This document shows positions 34,312 to 43,391 of a stretch of 64,000 nucleotides of DNA, piece after piece; position 1 is the stretch's first letter; each line of letters opens with the position of its first letter. The position numbers were made by a program, and so were the translations under genes. The notes under the pieces were generated by a model. That model worked only from the letters and a program-made list of their open reading frames with translations. It did no database searches and was not told the DNA's origin. This stretch comes from Riemerella anatipestifer (GTDB lineage Bacteria; Bacteroidota; Bacteroidia; Flavobacteriales; Weeksellaceae): the NCBI RefSeq assembly GCF_035666175.1, contig NZ_CP142016.1:2480001-2544000 (forward strand), given 5' to 3'.

Positions 34312-35664
34312 ATGGATCCCGACAGTATAGTCAAAATTTTTATCGCAATTTTTTTAGTTCTACTAAATGGCTTTTTCGTAGCTGCCGAGTTCTCAATAGT
34401 TAAAGTACGCTATTCTCAAATTCAAATTAAAGCTGCCGAAGGTAATGCTATGGCAAAACAGGCAGAAGACATCATCAAAAACTTAGATGCCTATCTTTCT
34501 GCTACGCAGTTGGGGATTACTCTAGCCTCTTTAGCATTAGGTTGGGTGGGAGAAAGTGCACTTCATCATATTATAGAAGGTTTGTTTAAGTACTTTAGTA
34601 TCAGTGTAGATACTACTACGGTTACCACAGTATCTTTGGTACTTAGTTTCCTTATTATTACCGTGATGCATATAGTATTTGGAGAGTTGGTTCCCAAATC
34701 TATAGCGATACGAAAGGCAGAAGAAACTACTTTGTTCATTGCGGCACCGCTCAAATTGTTCTATAATATTTTTAGACCATTTATATGGTTAATGAACTCT
34801 ATTTCTAATGCTTTTTTAAGATTGATAAAGATAAACCCTGCCTCAGAGCATGAAATACATTCTACTGAAGAATTACAACTTCTAGTAAAGCAAAGTGCTG
34901 ATGGTGGTGAGATAGAAGAGGAAAATTACGAAATTATAAAGAACGCTTTTGATTTTACAGACCATTCTGCAAAGCAGATTATGGTGCCACGCCAGAATAT
35001 TTTATCTATTGATATAGAAACTTCGATAGATGAAATTATAGAAATTATAATGGAAAGTGGGTACTCTCGTATTCCTGTTTATGAAGGTTCTATAGATAAT
35101 GTGATAGGTATATTTTATACCAAAGAAATTATTAGAAACTATATTAAAACCAAAGGAGAGCTTACCCATGAAGATTTGAGAGGTTTCTTAAGAGAGGCTT
35201 ATTTTGTAGTTGGAAGCAAAAAAAATTCTGACTTATTGAAGAGTTTTCAGCTTAAAAAACAACATATTGCTATTGTGATAGATGAGTTTGGAGGTACAGA
35301 AGGTATTATCACACTAGAGGATATATTGGAAGAATTGGTGGGAGAGATACAAGATGAGGAAGATGAAGAAGAAAAGATAGTAGATAAAATAGGGGAAAAT
35401 ACTTATTGGGTTAAAGCTACACAACCACTCGAAGAAATTAACGATTTTTTACCAAAACCACTACCTGAAGAGGGTGAGTTTAATACTTTAGCAGGTTTTA
35501 TACTTCATCGTTTGGAAGAAATTCCAGAGGAAAATCAAGAGTTTGATTTTGAAAATTACCATTTTAAAATACTTAAAATGAATAATAAAAGTGTAGAAAT
35601 GGTAGAGCTTACCTATGATGATAGCTTTTTTGGAGAATCGGGGGAAGGAACTAATGCTAACTAG
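34312..35664 (+). CDS. CNNM/CorC-family membrane protein (hemolysin-like)
   Basis: The 450-residue protein has an N-terminal DUF21/CNNM transmembrane domain (about 5-190, three or four helices with GVTLASLALGWVGE-like and VFGELVPKSIAIRKAE motifs), a CBS pair (about 215-340, with FGGTEGIITLEDILEELVGEIQDE) and a C-terminal CorC_HlyC domain (about 355-440). Related proteins export Mg2+ or Co2+; the 'hemolysin' name is historical. It starts a unit with clpS 15 nt downstream. Direction and ion are inferred. Confidence 0.92.
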   Translation: MDPDSIVKIFIAIFLVLLNGFFVAAEFSIVKVRYSQIQIKAAEGNAMAKQAEDIIKNLDAYLSATQLGITLASLALGWVGESALHHIIEGLFKYFSISVDTTTVTTVSLVLSFLIITVMHIVFGELVPKSIAIRKAEETTLFIAAPLKLFYNIFRPFIWLMNSISNAFLRLIKINPASEHEIHSTEELQLLVKQSADGGEIEEENYEIIKNAFDFTDHSAKQIMVPRQNILSIDIETSIDEIIEIIMESGYSRIPVYEGSIDNVIGIFYTKEIIRNYIKTKGELTHEDLRGFLREAYFVVGSKKNSDLLKSFQLKKQHIAIVIDEFGGTEGIITLEDILEELVGEIQDEEDEEEKIVDKIGENTYWVKATQPLEEINDFLPKPLPEEGEFNTLAGFILHRLEEIPEENQEFDFENYHFKILKMNNKSVEMVELTYDDSFFGESGEGTNAN

Positions 35665-35679
35665 TAGCTATTTCAAACT

Positions 35680-35973
35680 ATGAAGATGGTTTTTCAAAAT
35701 ATCCCTAATAAAGAGAACGAAGAAGAGGTTAGTGTCTTGTCTTCCACGGAAGCGATGCATAAACTTGTATTGCATAATGATGATTTTAACACTTTTGATT
35801 TCGTTATAGAATCTCTTATGGAGGTATGTGCTCATACATTAGAACAGGCAGAACAATGTACGTTCTTGGTACATTATAAAGGCAAATGTACTGTGAAAAC
35901 AGGTAATTTAGAACTGATTCAGCCTATGCATAAAAAACTACTTTTAAGAGGGCTATCTAGTGAAATAATCTAA
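35680..35973 (+). CDS. clpS: ATP-dependent Clp protease adaptor ClpS
   Basis: ClpS binds N-degron proteins and hands them to ClpAP/ClpCP. The 97-residue protein has the unstructured N-terminus and the core HKLVLHNDDFNTFDFVIESL (about 28-47), where NDDFNTF corresponds to the NDDxTPM-like ClpS motif, and ends with GKCTVKTG and a helical tail. The Met of the substrate pocket appears replaced by Phe, as I recall for other Bacteroidetes. It lies between the CorC-like gene and the SRPBCC-GyrI gene, all on one strand with short gaps. Confidence 0.88.
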   Translation: MKMVFQNIPNKENEEEVSVLSSTEAMHKLVLHNDDFNTFDFVIESLMEVCAHTLEQAEQCTFLVHYKGKCTVKTGNLELIQPMHKKLLLRGLSSEII

Positions 35974-35983
35974 AAATAATCTC

Positions 35984-37018
35984 ATGCGTTGGTTGAAGTT
36001 TGTTTTAGTTTTAGGGGTGCTTTTGGCAGGTGTTTATGCGGTCTCCATGTTGTTTGTTGATGAGAGCAAATCCTTTAAAGTAGAAAGAGAACTTGATTAT
36101 CCCATAGATAAAGTTTATCCACAATTTAGTAACTTTCAGAATCTTACCAGGTGGTATCAGTACTTTACCCAAAATCCTAAATTGAAATTTGAATACTTTT
36201 TACCTTATGAAGGGCAGGGAAGTTCTATGAACTTTGTAGATGCTAAAGAAGGGGTAGGAATGGTATTTATTAGATATGAAAACTTTGAAAAAACTCTGAG
36301 ATACGAGTTTTTTGATGCGGATACTAATGCACCTCTCAAAGTAGATATTAAATTTTTGCCAAAAGGAGAAAAAACGAGATTGATATGGATGGTAACCACA
36401 CCAAAGAAAGCACTTCTAGAACGTTATGTTAATCTGTTTTCAGTAGAAAATTTTGAGGGAATGGTAGATGAGAGTCTTCGAAATTTAAAAGCGGTATTGA
36501 GTAATAAGGTGGATAAAATGGAAGTTTTAACCAATATCAAATATGATAGCCTTATGGTAGAAAATCAAGAAGCTGCCATTTTAGTAGGAATAAATGCCAA
36601 TACTCAGAATAAAAACAAAACTATTTATTTTAAAGATTTAGTTAAAAACCATCATAAGGTAGTCAATTTTGTGATGAATGACTTGGGTAAAAAAGAAGAT
36701 GAATTTGGTTTTCCTATGCTCATTACTCAAGCCAAAAGCTATAAAGATAAAGAGGTAAGCTATTTTTATGGAATACCACTGTCTAAAAAAACAGAGATTA
36801 CAGATAACAACTTTACTTATCATATGCAGGATGCTTCTAGATTGTATGTGATGTATTATAAGGGAGATTATGCTAATAGGGTTTCGGTTATCAATAAGTT
36901 ATTAAAAAAAGCAGAGGAAGACAGCTTAAGGACAGGTAAATTACAAGAGGTCTTTATAGAAACACCTGTAGAGAATAAACCAGTATTGCTAAAAATAGCA
37001 TTACCAGTATCGTCTTAA
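35984..37018 (+). CDS. Membrane-anchored SRPBCC plus GyrI-like domain protein
   Basis: The 344-residue protein has an N-terminal signal-anchor (LKFVLVLGVLLAGVYAVSMLF), an SRPBCC/START-like domain (about 30-175, beginning FKVERELDYPIDKVYPQFSNFQNLTRW) and a GyrI/SOUL-like effector-binding domain (about 180-340, with LYVMYYKGDYANRVSVINKL and QEVFIETPVEN). This combination suggests binding of a hydrophobic ligand; the ligand is unknown. It is 10 nt after clpS and may share its transcript. sucA follows behind a separate -7 element. Confidence 0.8.
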   Translation: MRWLKFVLVLGVLLAGVYAVSMLFVDESKSFKVERELDYPIDKVYPQFSNFQNLTRWYQYFTQNPKLKFEYFLPYEGQGSSMNFVDAKEGVGMVFIRYENFEKTLRYEFFDADTNAPLKVDIKFLPKGEKTRLIWMVTTPKKALLERYVNLFSVENFEGMVDESLRNLKAVLSNKVDKMEVLTNIKYDSLMVENQEAAILVGINANTQNKNKTIYFKDLVKNHHKVVNFVMNDLGKKEDEFGFPMLITQAKSYKDKEVSYFYGIPLSKKTEITDNNFTYHMQDASRLYVMYYKGDYANRVSVINKLLKKAEEDSLRTGKLQEVFIETPVENKPVLLKIALPVSS

Positions 37019-37078
37019 GAGACATAAAAGAAAAAATAAACTTTGATTATTGGAGTTTTCCGAATCGTTTTTTTTTAA

Positions 37079-37086
37079 TAAATTTG
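37079..37086 (+). promoter_or_regulatory. -7 element (TAAATTTG) of sucAB
   Basis: TAAATTTG lies 47 nt before ATG 37134. The nearest upstream TTG (37050-37052) is 26 nt away, longer than ideal. Confidence 0.45.
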
Positions 37087-37133
37087 TGCATCATATAAAA
37101 AGTTAAATTTAAAAAACAGATAAATCTGTCATA

Positions 37134-39893
37134 ATGGATAAATTTTCATTCTTAAATGCAACACATGCTGATTTTATAGATAGCATGTACCAGCAGTACT
37201 TAAAATACCCAGATAGTTTAGAGCCATCTTGGAAAGCTTTTTTTCAAGGGTTTGATTTTGCTCTAGAAAATTTTGGTGAAGACGATTCTTTTACGGAAAA
37301 AGTAGGTGCGTCTTCTTTATCTCAGCAAGTAGGTGTCCCAGATGATATTATAAAGGAGTTTAAAGTTCTTAACTTAATAGAGGCTTATAGAACTAGAGGT
37401 CATTTGTTTACTAGAACTAACCCTGTTAGAGAGAGAAGAACTTATCTCCCTGATTTATCTATAGAGAATTTTGGATTATCAAAGTCAGATTTAGATACTA
37501 AATTTAACTCTGCTACAGAAACAGGAATGCTGGGAGCTGCTACTTTGGCAGACATTATTCGTCATTTAGACCAAATTTATTGCGACTCTATCGGTATAGA
37601 ATATATGCATATTCGTGAGGTAGAGGAGAAGGAATTTATTCGCCAGTGGATTTCTAAGAATGAAAATCACCCAGAACTTTCGGCAGACGAAAAAATACAG
37701 ATTTTATCTAAGCTCAATCAAGCGGTAGCATTTGAAAACTATCTTCATACTAAATTCGTAGGACAAAAGAGATTTTCACTGGAAGGAGGAGAGTCTTTAA
37801 TCCCTGCTTTAGACCAGCTTATTAGTCGTTCTTCAAAACATGGTGTAGATGAAGTGGTTTTGGGTATGGCACACAGAGGGAGGCTTAATGTATTAACTAA
37901 TATCTTTGGGAAATCATACAAGCAAATCTTCTCTGAATTTGAAGGTAAAGAATTTGAGGAAGATGTATTTTCTGGAGATGTTAAGTATCACTTAGGTTCT
38001 ACTACGAAAATAAAAACGGCTGCAGGAGAAGAGGTAATTATCAATTTAACGCCTAACCCGTCTCACTTAGAAACTGTAGCTTCTTTAGTACAAGGTATTT
38101 CTAGAGCTAAAATAGACCATACTTACGGTAATAATTTTAAAAAAGTATTACCGATTGTTATCCATGGAGATGCAGCTATTGCAGGACAAGGAATTGTCTA
38201 CGAGATTGCACAAATGATGACTTTAGACGGCTACAAGACAGGAGGAACGGTTCATATTGTAGTTAATAATCAGGTAGGATTTACAACCAACTATCTAGAT
38301 GCGAGGTCTTCTACTTATTGTACGGATATTGCTAAGGTAACAGACTCGCCTGTGATGCATGTAAATGCAGATGATGTAGAGGCTGTGGTACATGCAATTA
38401 GATTTGCGGCAGATTATAGAGCAGCGTTTGGCAAAGATGTTTATATAGATTTGTTAGGATACAGAAAGTACGGACATAACGAAGGTGATGAGCCTCGTTT
38501 TACGCAGCCTAAACTTTATAATACCATTGCGAAACACCCTAGTCCTAGAGAAATATATAAAGTAAAACTAGAGAAAGAAGGAGTGCTTTCTGAAGGAGTG
38601 TTGAAGAAGATGGAGGAAGAATTTAAAACCCTTCTTGATAAAGATTTTGATGCATCTAAAGAAATTCAAAAAAATACTTTAGATGTATTTATGGAACAGG
38701 TTTGGATTAAGTATCTAGCCCCTGCAAATAAACAAAAAGTTCTAAAGGCTGTAGAAACTCAATACAATGCTGAACAGCTAAAAGAGTTGGCAGTTAAGAT
38801 GTCCTCTTTGCCTAAAGATAAAGCTTTCATAAGAAAAATCACTAGACTTTTTGAACAAAGGCTAAAAATGATAGAAGAGGATAAGTTAGATTGGGCAATG
38901 GCAGAACTTTTAGCTTATGCTACGCTTCTTGCAGAAGGGTACAATGTGAGAATTTCTGGGGAAGATGTGGAGAGAGGTACTTTTTCTCACCGTCATGCTG
39001 TGGTAAAAACAGAAGATGCAGAGGAGGAATATGTACCATTACAACATATCAACGAAAATCAGCAGTTTCATATCTATAACTCGTTGTTATCGGAGTACGC
39101 TGTTTTAGGGTTCGACTATGGTTATGCTATGGCATCGCCTGATACTTTAACCATTTGGGAAGCACAGTTTGGAGATTTCGTGAATGGCGCTCAAATTATT
39201 GTGGACCAATATTTGGTAGCTGCAGAAGAAAAATGGAAGCTGCAAAATGGTTTGGTAATGTTGTTACCTCACGGCTCTGAAGGGCAAGGTGCAGAACACT
39301 CTTCGGCTAGATTAGAGAGATTTTTAACGCTTTGTGCTAATAATAATATTTTCGTAGCTAACTGTACAGTTCCAGCCAATTATTTCCATTTATTGAGAAG
39401 GCAAATGAAGTTTCCGTTTAGAAAACCGTTAGTGGTAATGACACCTAAGTCGTTACTAAGACACCCTAAGGTTATTTCTTCTATGGAAGAGTTAGCAAAC
39501 GGAAGTTTCCAACCAGTGATTGATGATGCTACGGCTGATGCTTCTAAGGTGGAGAGATTAGTGATGTGTTCTGGTAAGGTTTACTACGATTTATTGGCTA
39601 AAAAAGAGGAATTGGGAGATGAGAAAGTAGCTTTAGTAAGGCTGGAGCAGTTATATCCTTTGGATTCAGAGAAAATAGAGACTGTGTTGTCTAAATATTC
39701 TAACAGAAAAGATTTTGTATGGGTTCAAGAAGAGCCAGAGAATATGGGAGCTTGGTCTTATATTTTGAGAAATTTCCGCAAGTATGATGTACAAGTAATT
39801 GCACCAGTTCCTAGTGGAACGCCAGCACCAGGTAGCCATAAGAAGTATGAGATTAACCAAACTAATGTAATTAACCAAACATTTAGTATCTAG
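37134..39893 (+). CDS. sucA: 2-oxoglutarate dehydrogenase E1 component
   Basis: SucA decarboxylates 2-oxoglutarate with thiamine diphosphate, the first step of the 2-oxoglutarate dehydrogenase complex in the TCA cycle. The 919-residue protein begins with the E2-binding segment (FLNATHADFIDSMYQQYLKYPDSLEPSWKAFF, here split: FLNATHADF and YLKYPDSLEPSWKAFF). It shows VLGMAHRGRLNVL (about 242-254), GDAAIAGQG in the ThDP domain, YRKYGHNEGDEP, and the pyrimidine-domain stretch LLPHGSEGQGAEHSSAR. sucB follows 54 nt downstream. E3 (lipoamide dehydrogenase) is not in the window. Confidence 0.97.
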   Translation: MDKFSFLNATHADFIDSMYQQYLKYPDSLEPSWKAFFQGFDFALENFGEDDSFTEKVGASSLSQQVGVPDDIIKEFKVLNLIEAYRTRGHLFTRTNPVRERRTYLPDLSIENFGLSKSDLDTKFNSATETGMLGAATLADIIRHLDQIYCDSIGIEYMHIREVEEKEFIRQWISKNENHPELSADEKIQILSKLNQAVAFENYLHTKFVGQKRFSLEGGESLIPALDQLISRSSKHGVDEVVLGMAHRGRLNVLTNIFGKSYKQIFSEFEGKEFEEDVFSGDVKYHLGSTTKIKTAAGEEVIINLTPNPSHLETVASLVQGISRAKIDHTYGNNFKKVLPIVIHGDAAIAGQGIVYEIAQMMTLDGYKTGGTVHIVVNNQVGFTTNYLDARSSTYCTDIAKVTDSPVMHVNADDVEAVVHAIRFAADYRAAFGKDVYIDLLGYRKYGHNEGDEPRFTQPKLYNTIAKHPSPREIYKVKLEKEGVLSEGVLKKMEEEFKTLLDKDFDASKEIQKNTLDVFMEQVWIKYLAPANKQKVLKAVETQYNAEQLKELAVKMSSLPKDKAFIRKITRLFEQRLKMIEEDKLDWAMAELLAYATLLAEGYNVRISGEDVERGTFSHRHAVVKTEDAEEEYVPLQHINENQQFHIYNSLLSEYAVLGFDYGYAMASPDTLTIWEAQFGDFVNGAQIIVDQYLVAAEEKWKLQNGLVMLLPHGSEGQGAEHSSARLERFLTLCANNNIFVANCTVPANYFHLLRRQMKFPFRKPLVVMTPKSLLRHPKVISSMEELANGSFQPVIDDATADASKVERLVMCSGKVYYDLLAKKEELGDEKVALVRLEQLYPLDSEKIETVLSKYSNRKDFVWVQEEPENMGAWSYILRNFRKYDVQVIAPVPSGTPAPGSHKKYEINQTNVINQTFSI

Positions 39894-39947
39894 AAATAGA
39901 GTAATATTAAAAATAAAAATCAACGAATAATAAAAAAACACCCCAAT

Positions 39948-41180
39948 ATGTCAATATTAGAAATGAAAGTTCCCTCTCCGGGAGAGTCTATTACAGAAGT
40001 AGAAATCGCTACTTGGTTGGTTCAAGATGGTGATTATGTAGAAAAAGATCAGCCTATTGCAGAAGTAGATTCTGATAAGGCAACGCTAGAACTTCCAGCT
40101 GAAGAAAGTGGTATCATTACGCTAAAGGCAGAAGAAGGCGACGTAGTAGAAGTAGGACAAGTGGTTTGTCTAATTGATATGAGTGCGGCTAAACCAGAAG
40201 GTGGTGCAGCTAAGCAAGAGACTGCTAAAGTAGAAGAAAATAAAGAAGAAGTTAAAGCAGAAGCTCCAAAACAAGAGGCTTCTCCTGCAACCTATGCTAC
40301 AGGAACACCGTCTCCTGCAGCTAAGAAAATTCTAGATGAAAAAGGGGTAGAGGCATCTCAAGTAAAAGGAACAGGTAGAGATGGTAGAATTACTAAAGAA
40401 GATGCAGAACAGGCTTCTGTACCGGCTATGGGTTCTGTATTTGCTACTAATGGGTCTAGATCTTCTAAGACAACTAAATTATCTTCATTGAGAAGAAAAT
40501 TAGCTCAGCGTTTAGTTTCTGTTAAGAATGAGACGGCGATGCTTACTACTTTCAATGAGGTAGATATGAGTGAGATTTTCAGAATTAGAAAACAATATAA
40601 AGAGGAGTTTGCAGCGAAGCACGGTGTAGGTTTAGGCTTTATGTCTTTCTTTACAAAGGCGGTTACTAGAGCGTTACAAATGTATCCAGAGGTAAACTCT
40701 ATGATAGACGGCAATCAAATGATTACTTATGATTTCTGCGATGTTTCTGTGGCTGTATCTGGTCCTAAAGGGCTTATGGTTCCTGTACTTAGAAATGCAG
40801 AAACAATGTCTTTCCGTGGTGTAGAGGCTAGCATTAAGGAACTAGCAGAGAAGGCAAGAAACGGGAAAATTACGGTAGATGAAATGACAGGAGGAACTTT
40901 TACTATCACTAATGGTGGGGTATTTGGGTCTATGCTTTCAACACCGATTATCAATCCGCCTCAATCTGCAATTTTAGGAATGCACAACATTATCCAAAGA
41001 CCAGTAGCAGTAGATGGGCAAGTGGTTATTCGTCCAATGATGTATCTAGCGTTATCTTATGACCACAGAATTATAGATGGTAGAGAATCTGTAGGTTTCT
41101 TAGTAGCGCTAAAAGAAGCTATTGATAACCCTGTGGAGCACTTGCTAGGAGGTGATGAAAGAAGAGGATTAGAGCTTTAA
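39948..41180 (+). CDS. sucB: 2-oxoglutarate dehydrogenase E2, dihydrolipoyl succinyltransferase
   Basis: SucB carries the succinyl group on a lipoyl arm and passes it to CoA. The 410-residue protein has one N-terminal lipoyl domain (1-75, lipoylated Lys in [13 protein letters not shown], about residue 43), a flexible Ala/Glu/Lys linker, a peripheral-subunit-binding domain (about 118-150, [20 protein letters not shown]) and a catalytic core with the [10 protein letters not shown] motif near the C-terminus. It ends at a strong terminator. Confidence 0.97.
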   Translation: MSILEMKVPSPGESITEVEIATWLVQDGDYVEKDQPIAEVDSDKATLELPAEESGIITLKAEEGDVVEVGQVVCLIDMSAAKPEGGAAKQETAKVEENKEEVKAEAPKQEASPATYATGTPSPAAKKILDEKGVEASQVKGTGRDGRITKEDAEQASVPAMGSVFATNGSRSSKTTKLSSLRRKLAQRLVSVKNETAMLTTFNEVDMSEIFRIRKQYKEEFAAKHGVGLGFMSFFTKAVTRALQMYPEVNSMIDGNQMITYDFCDVSVAVSGPKGLMVPVLRNAETMSFRGVEASIKELAEKARNGKITVDEMTGGTFTITNGGVFGSMLSTPIINPPQSAILGMHNIIQRPVAVDGQVVIRPMMYLALSYDHRIIDGRESVGFLVALKEAIDNPVEHLLGGDERRGLEL

Positions 41181-41201
41181 TCAATCACATTAAAATAATT
41201 T

Positions 41202-41240
41202 AAAAACTTCCACTCAATTCTTTTTGGGTAGGAGTTTTTT
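41202..41240 (+). terminator. Terminator of sucAB
   Basis: AAAAACTTCCAC (41202-41213) pairs with GTAGGAGTTTTT (41228-41239) with one mismatch and one G-T pair, followed by more T. It lies 21 nt after the sucB stop. Because it overlaps the upstream TTG at 41224, that codon is unlikely to be the start of the next gene. Confidence 0.75.
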
Positions 41241-41307
41241 ATTGCTACTTGTAGGAGTAATAGTTGTAATTAAAATCTTTAAATTTGTATCTTTAAATTT
41301 AGACTTT

Positions 41308-42570
41308 GTGGAAGCAAGAGAGAAAATAATCATCATAGGAGGCGGTTTTGCTGGGTTGCAACTCGCAAGAAAACTCAATGGTAAAAGGAAAAAGGTAATG
41401 GTGATAGATAAGGTAAATCATCATATGTTTCAGCCCTTATTTTATCAGGTGGCATGTGGGAGGATAGAACCTTCTAACATATCGTTTCCTTTTAGAAAGA
41501 TATTCCAAAAGTCTAAAAATATACAATATAGAATGACGGAGGTTACCAAAATACTTCCTGAAGAAAATAAAATCATTACAGAAGATTCCGAGTTTTCTTA
41601 TGATAAACTGATTATAGCCACAGGATGCAAAACTAATTTTTTTGGTAACGAACAAATGGAGCAACTGAGTTATGGTATGAAAAATACTCAGGAAGCTATC
41701 AGTATTAGAAATCATATTTTACTCACTTTTGAGAAACTTATTATAGAAAGAAAGAGGTCTGACGATGGTAATTGGAATATCGTAATTGTAGGGAGTGGTC
41801 CTACAGGGGTAGAATTGGCAGGAGCATTTGCGGAAATGAAGGCAGATATTTTGCCTAGAGATTATCCTAAGATGAATTTTAATGACTTAGAAATAATCTT
41901 AGTGAGTTCTACCAAAAAGCCGCTGGCGGTAATGAGCGAAGAAGCACAGAATAAATCTGAGGAGTATCTTAATAAGTTGGGTGTTAAATTTATCAGTGAT
42001 GATAGGGTGGTAAACTATGATGGTAATAAAGTTTATCTAAAAAGTGGTAAGGAAATTCCGTCTAACAATGTGATATGGGCAGCTGGTGTAACAGGAAATA
42101 TCATTGAGGGATTATCAGAAGAGCAAATCATCAACAATAGATACAGAGTAGACCGCTACAATAGAATAAAAGGTTGTAACAATATATTCGCGATAGGAGA
42201 CATCACTTATATGGAAACACCTAAATATCCTCAAGGGCACCCTCAGGTGGCTAATGTAGCTATAAATCAAGGAAGAAATTTAGGTGATAATCTGAACAAA
42301 CGCTCCGAAAACGATTGGAAAGAATATGAGTATTTTGATAAAGGTTCTATGGCAACGATAGGGAAACATAGAGCTGTGGTAGATTTACCATATATGAAGT
42401 TTCAGGGCTTTTTTGCATGGTTTTTTTGGATGTTTTTACATTTAATGCTGATTCTTTCGGTGAGAAATAAAATCGCCATATTTTTTAACTGGATGTGGAG
42501 TTATCTCAATGGAGATTCTTCTTTAAGATTGATTATACTTCCTAACAAAAAAAACAGAACAGAACAATGA
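41308..42570 (+). CDS. ndh: Type II NADH dehydrogenase (NDH-2), FAD-dependent
   Basis: NDH-2 is a peripheral inner-membrane enzyme that passes electrons from NADH to quinone without pumping protons. From GTG 41308 the protein has 420 residues: an FAD-binding [13 protein letters not shown] near the N-terminus, a second Rossmann motif for NADH ([17 protein letters not shown], about 158-174), and [10 protein letters not shown] for FAD. The hydrophobic C-terminal region ([18 protein letters not shown]) would bind the membrane. A longer frame reaches TTG 41224, but its first part is the sucB terminator, so GTG is preferred. trmD overlaps its end by 4 nt (ATGA). Confidence 0.87.
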   Translation: MEAREKIIIIGGGFAGLQLARKLNGKRKKVMVIDKVNHHMFQPLFYQVACGRIEPSNISFPFRKIFQKSKNIQYRMTEVTKILPEENKIITEDSEFSYDKLIIATGCKTNFFGNEQMEQLSYGMKNTQEAISIRNHILLTFEKLIIERKRSDDGNWNIVIVGSGPTGVELAGAFAEMKADILPRDYPKMNFNDLEIILVSSTKKPLAVMSEEAQNKSEEYLNKLGVKFISDDRVVNYDGNKVYLKSGKEIPSNNVIWAAGVTGNIIEGLSEEQIINNRYRVDRYNRIKGCNNIFAIGDITYMETPKYPQGHPQVANVAINQGRNLGDNLNKRSENDWKEYEYFDKGSMATIGKHRAVVDLPYMKFQGFFAWFFWMFLHLMLILSVRNKIAIFFNWMWSYLNGDSSLRLIILPNKKNRTEQ

Positions 42571-43247
42571 GAATAGATATTATAAGTGTAGTACCAGAGC
42601 TCATGGAAAGTCCTTTTAAGACTTCTATTCTTAAAAGAGCTATGGAGAAAGGCATTGCGGAAGTTCACTTTCATCATTTAAGAGAGTGGGGCGTAGGTAA
42701 ACATCGCCAAGTAGATGACGAGCCTTATGGTGGTGGTGCAGGTATGGTAATGATGGTAGAACCGATAGACCTGTGCATTTCTAAACTAAAATCTGAACGA
42801 GAGTACGACGAGGTAATTTACCTTACACCTGATGGAGAAACTCTTAATCAAAAAATAGCCAATACCCTTTCTATCAAAGAGAATCTTATTCTTTTGTGTG
42901 GGCATTATAAAGGTATAGACCAAAGAGTGAGAGATTTACACATCACTAAAGAAATTTCTATTGGAGATTTTGTTTTAACGGGAGGCGAACTTGCAGCTTG
43001 TGTCTTGGCAGATGCTGTTATAAGGCTATTGCCAGGCGTTCTTAATGATGAGCAATCGGCTCTTACAGATAGTTTTCAAGACGATTTGTTAGCCCCACCC
43101 ATTTACACTCGTCCTGAAAATTACAAAGGGCTGAAAGTTCCCGAAGTCTTATTGAGTGGTAACTTTCCTAAAATAGATGATTGGCGTTACGAACAAGCAC
43201 TACAAATCACTAGAACTAAAAGACCTGATTTGTTAGGAGAAGATTAG
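42567..43247 (+). CDS. trmD: tRNA (guanine37-N1)-methyltransferase
   Basis: TrmD methylates G37 next to the anticodon and prevents +1 frameshifting. The 226-residue SPOUT-fold enzyme shows the knotted SAM site [13 protein letters not shown] (about 110-122) and [15 protein letters not shown] (about 130-144), plus the N-terminal [16 protein letters not shown]. The ATGA overlap with the NDH-2 gene implies translational coupling. In many genomes trmD sits with rpsP-rimM-rplS; here it does not. Confidence 0.97.
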   Translation: MRIDIISVVPELMESPFKTSILKRAMEKGIAEVHFHHLREWGVGKHRQVDDEPYGGGAGMVMMVEPIDLCISKLKSEREYDEVIYLTPDGETLNQKIANTLSIKENLILLCGHYKGIDQRVRDLHITKEISIGDFVLTGGELAACVLADAVIRLLPGVLNDEQSALTDSFQDDLLAPPIYTRPENYKGLKVPEVLLSGNFPKIDDWRYEQALQITRTKRPDLLGED

Positions 43248-43339
43248 AAGATAGGTAAGTTTTAGGAGATGGTATTTCTCTGAATATCATAATTTACAAA
43301 AACTATCTAGGTATATTCTTTTATTTAAAATATCCTCCT

Positions 43340-43347
43340 TATTTTTG
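43340..43347 (+). promoter_or_regulatory. -7 element (TATTTTTG) of ccsBA
   Basis: TATTTTTG lies 44 nt before ATG 43392, in a 144 nt gap after trmD. No TTG is found at the -33 distance, so confidence is limited. Confidence 0.4.
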
Positions 43348-43391
43348 CGGAGCTAATGATGAAACTTTTCATTATTGATGATTAAATTATT

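Noticed and set aside
41224..41307. Hydrophobic N-terminal extension of the NDH-2 protein starting at TTG 41224
   Set aside because: This stretch overlaps the sucB terminator hairpin, and the family N-terminus begins just after GTG 41308.
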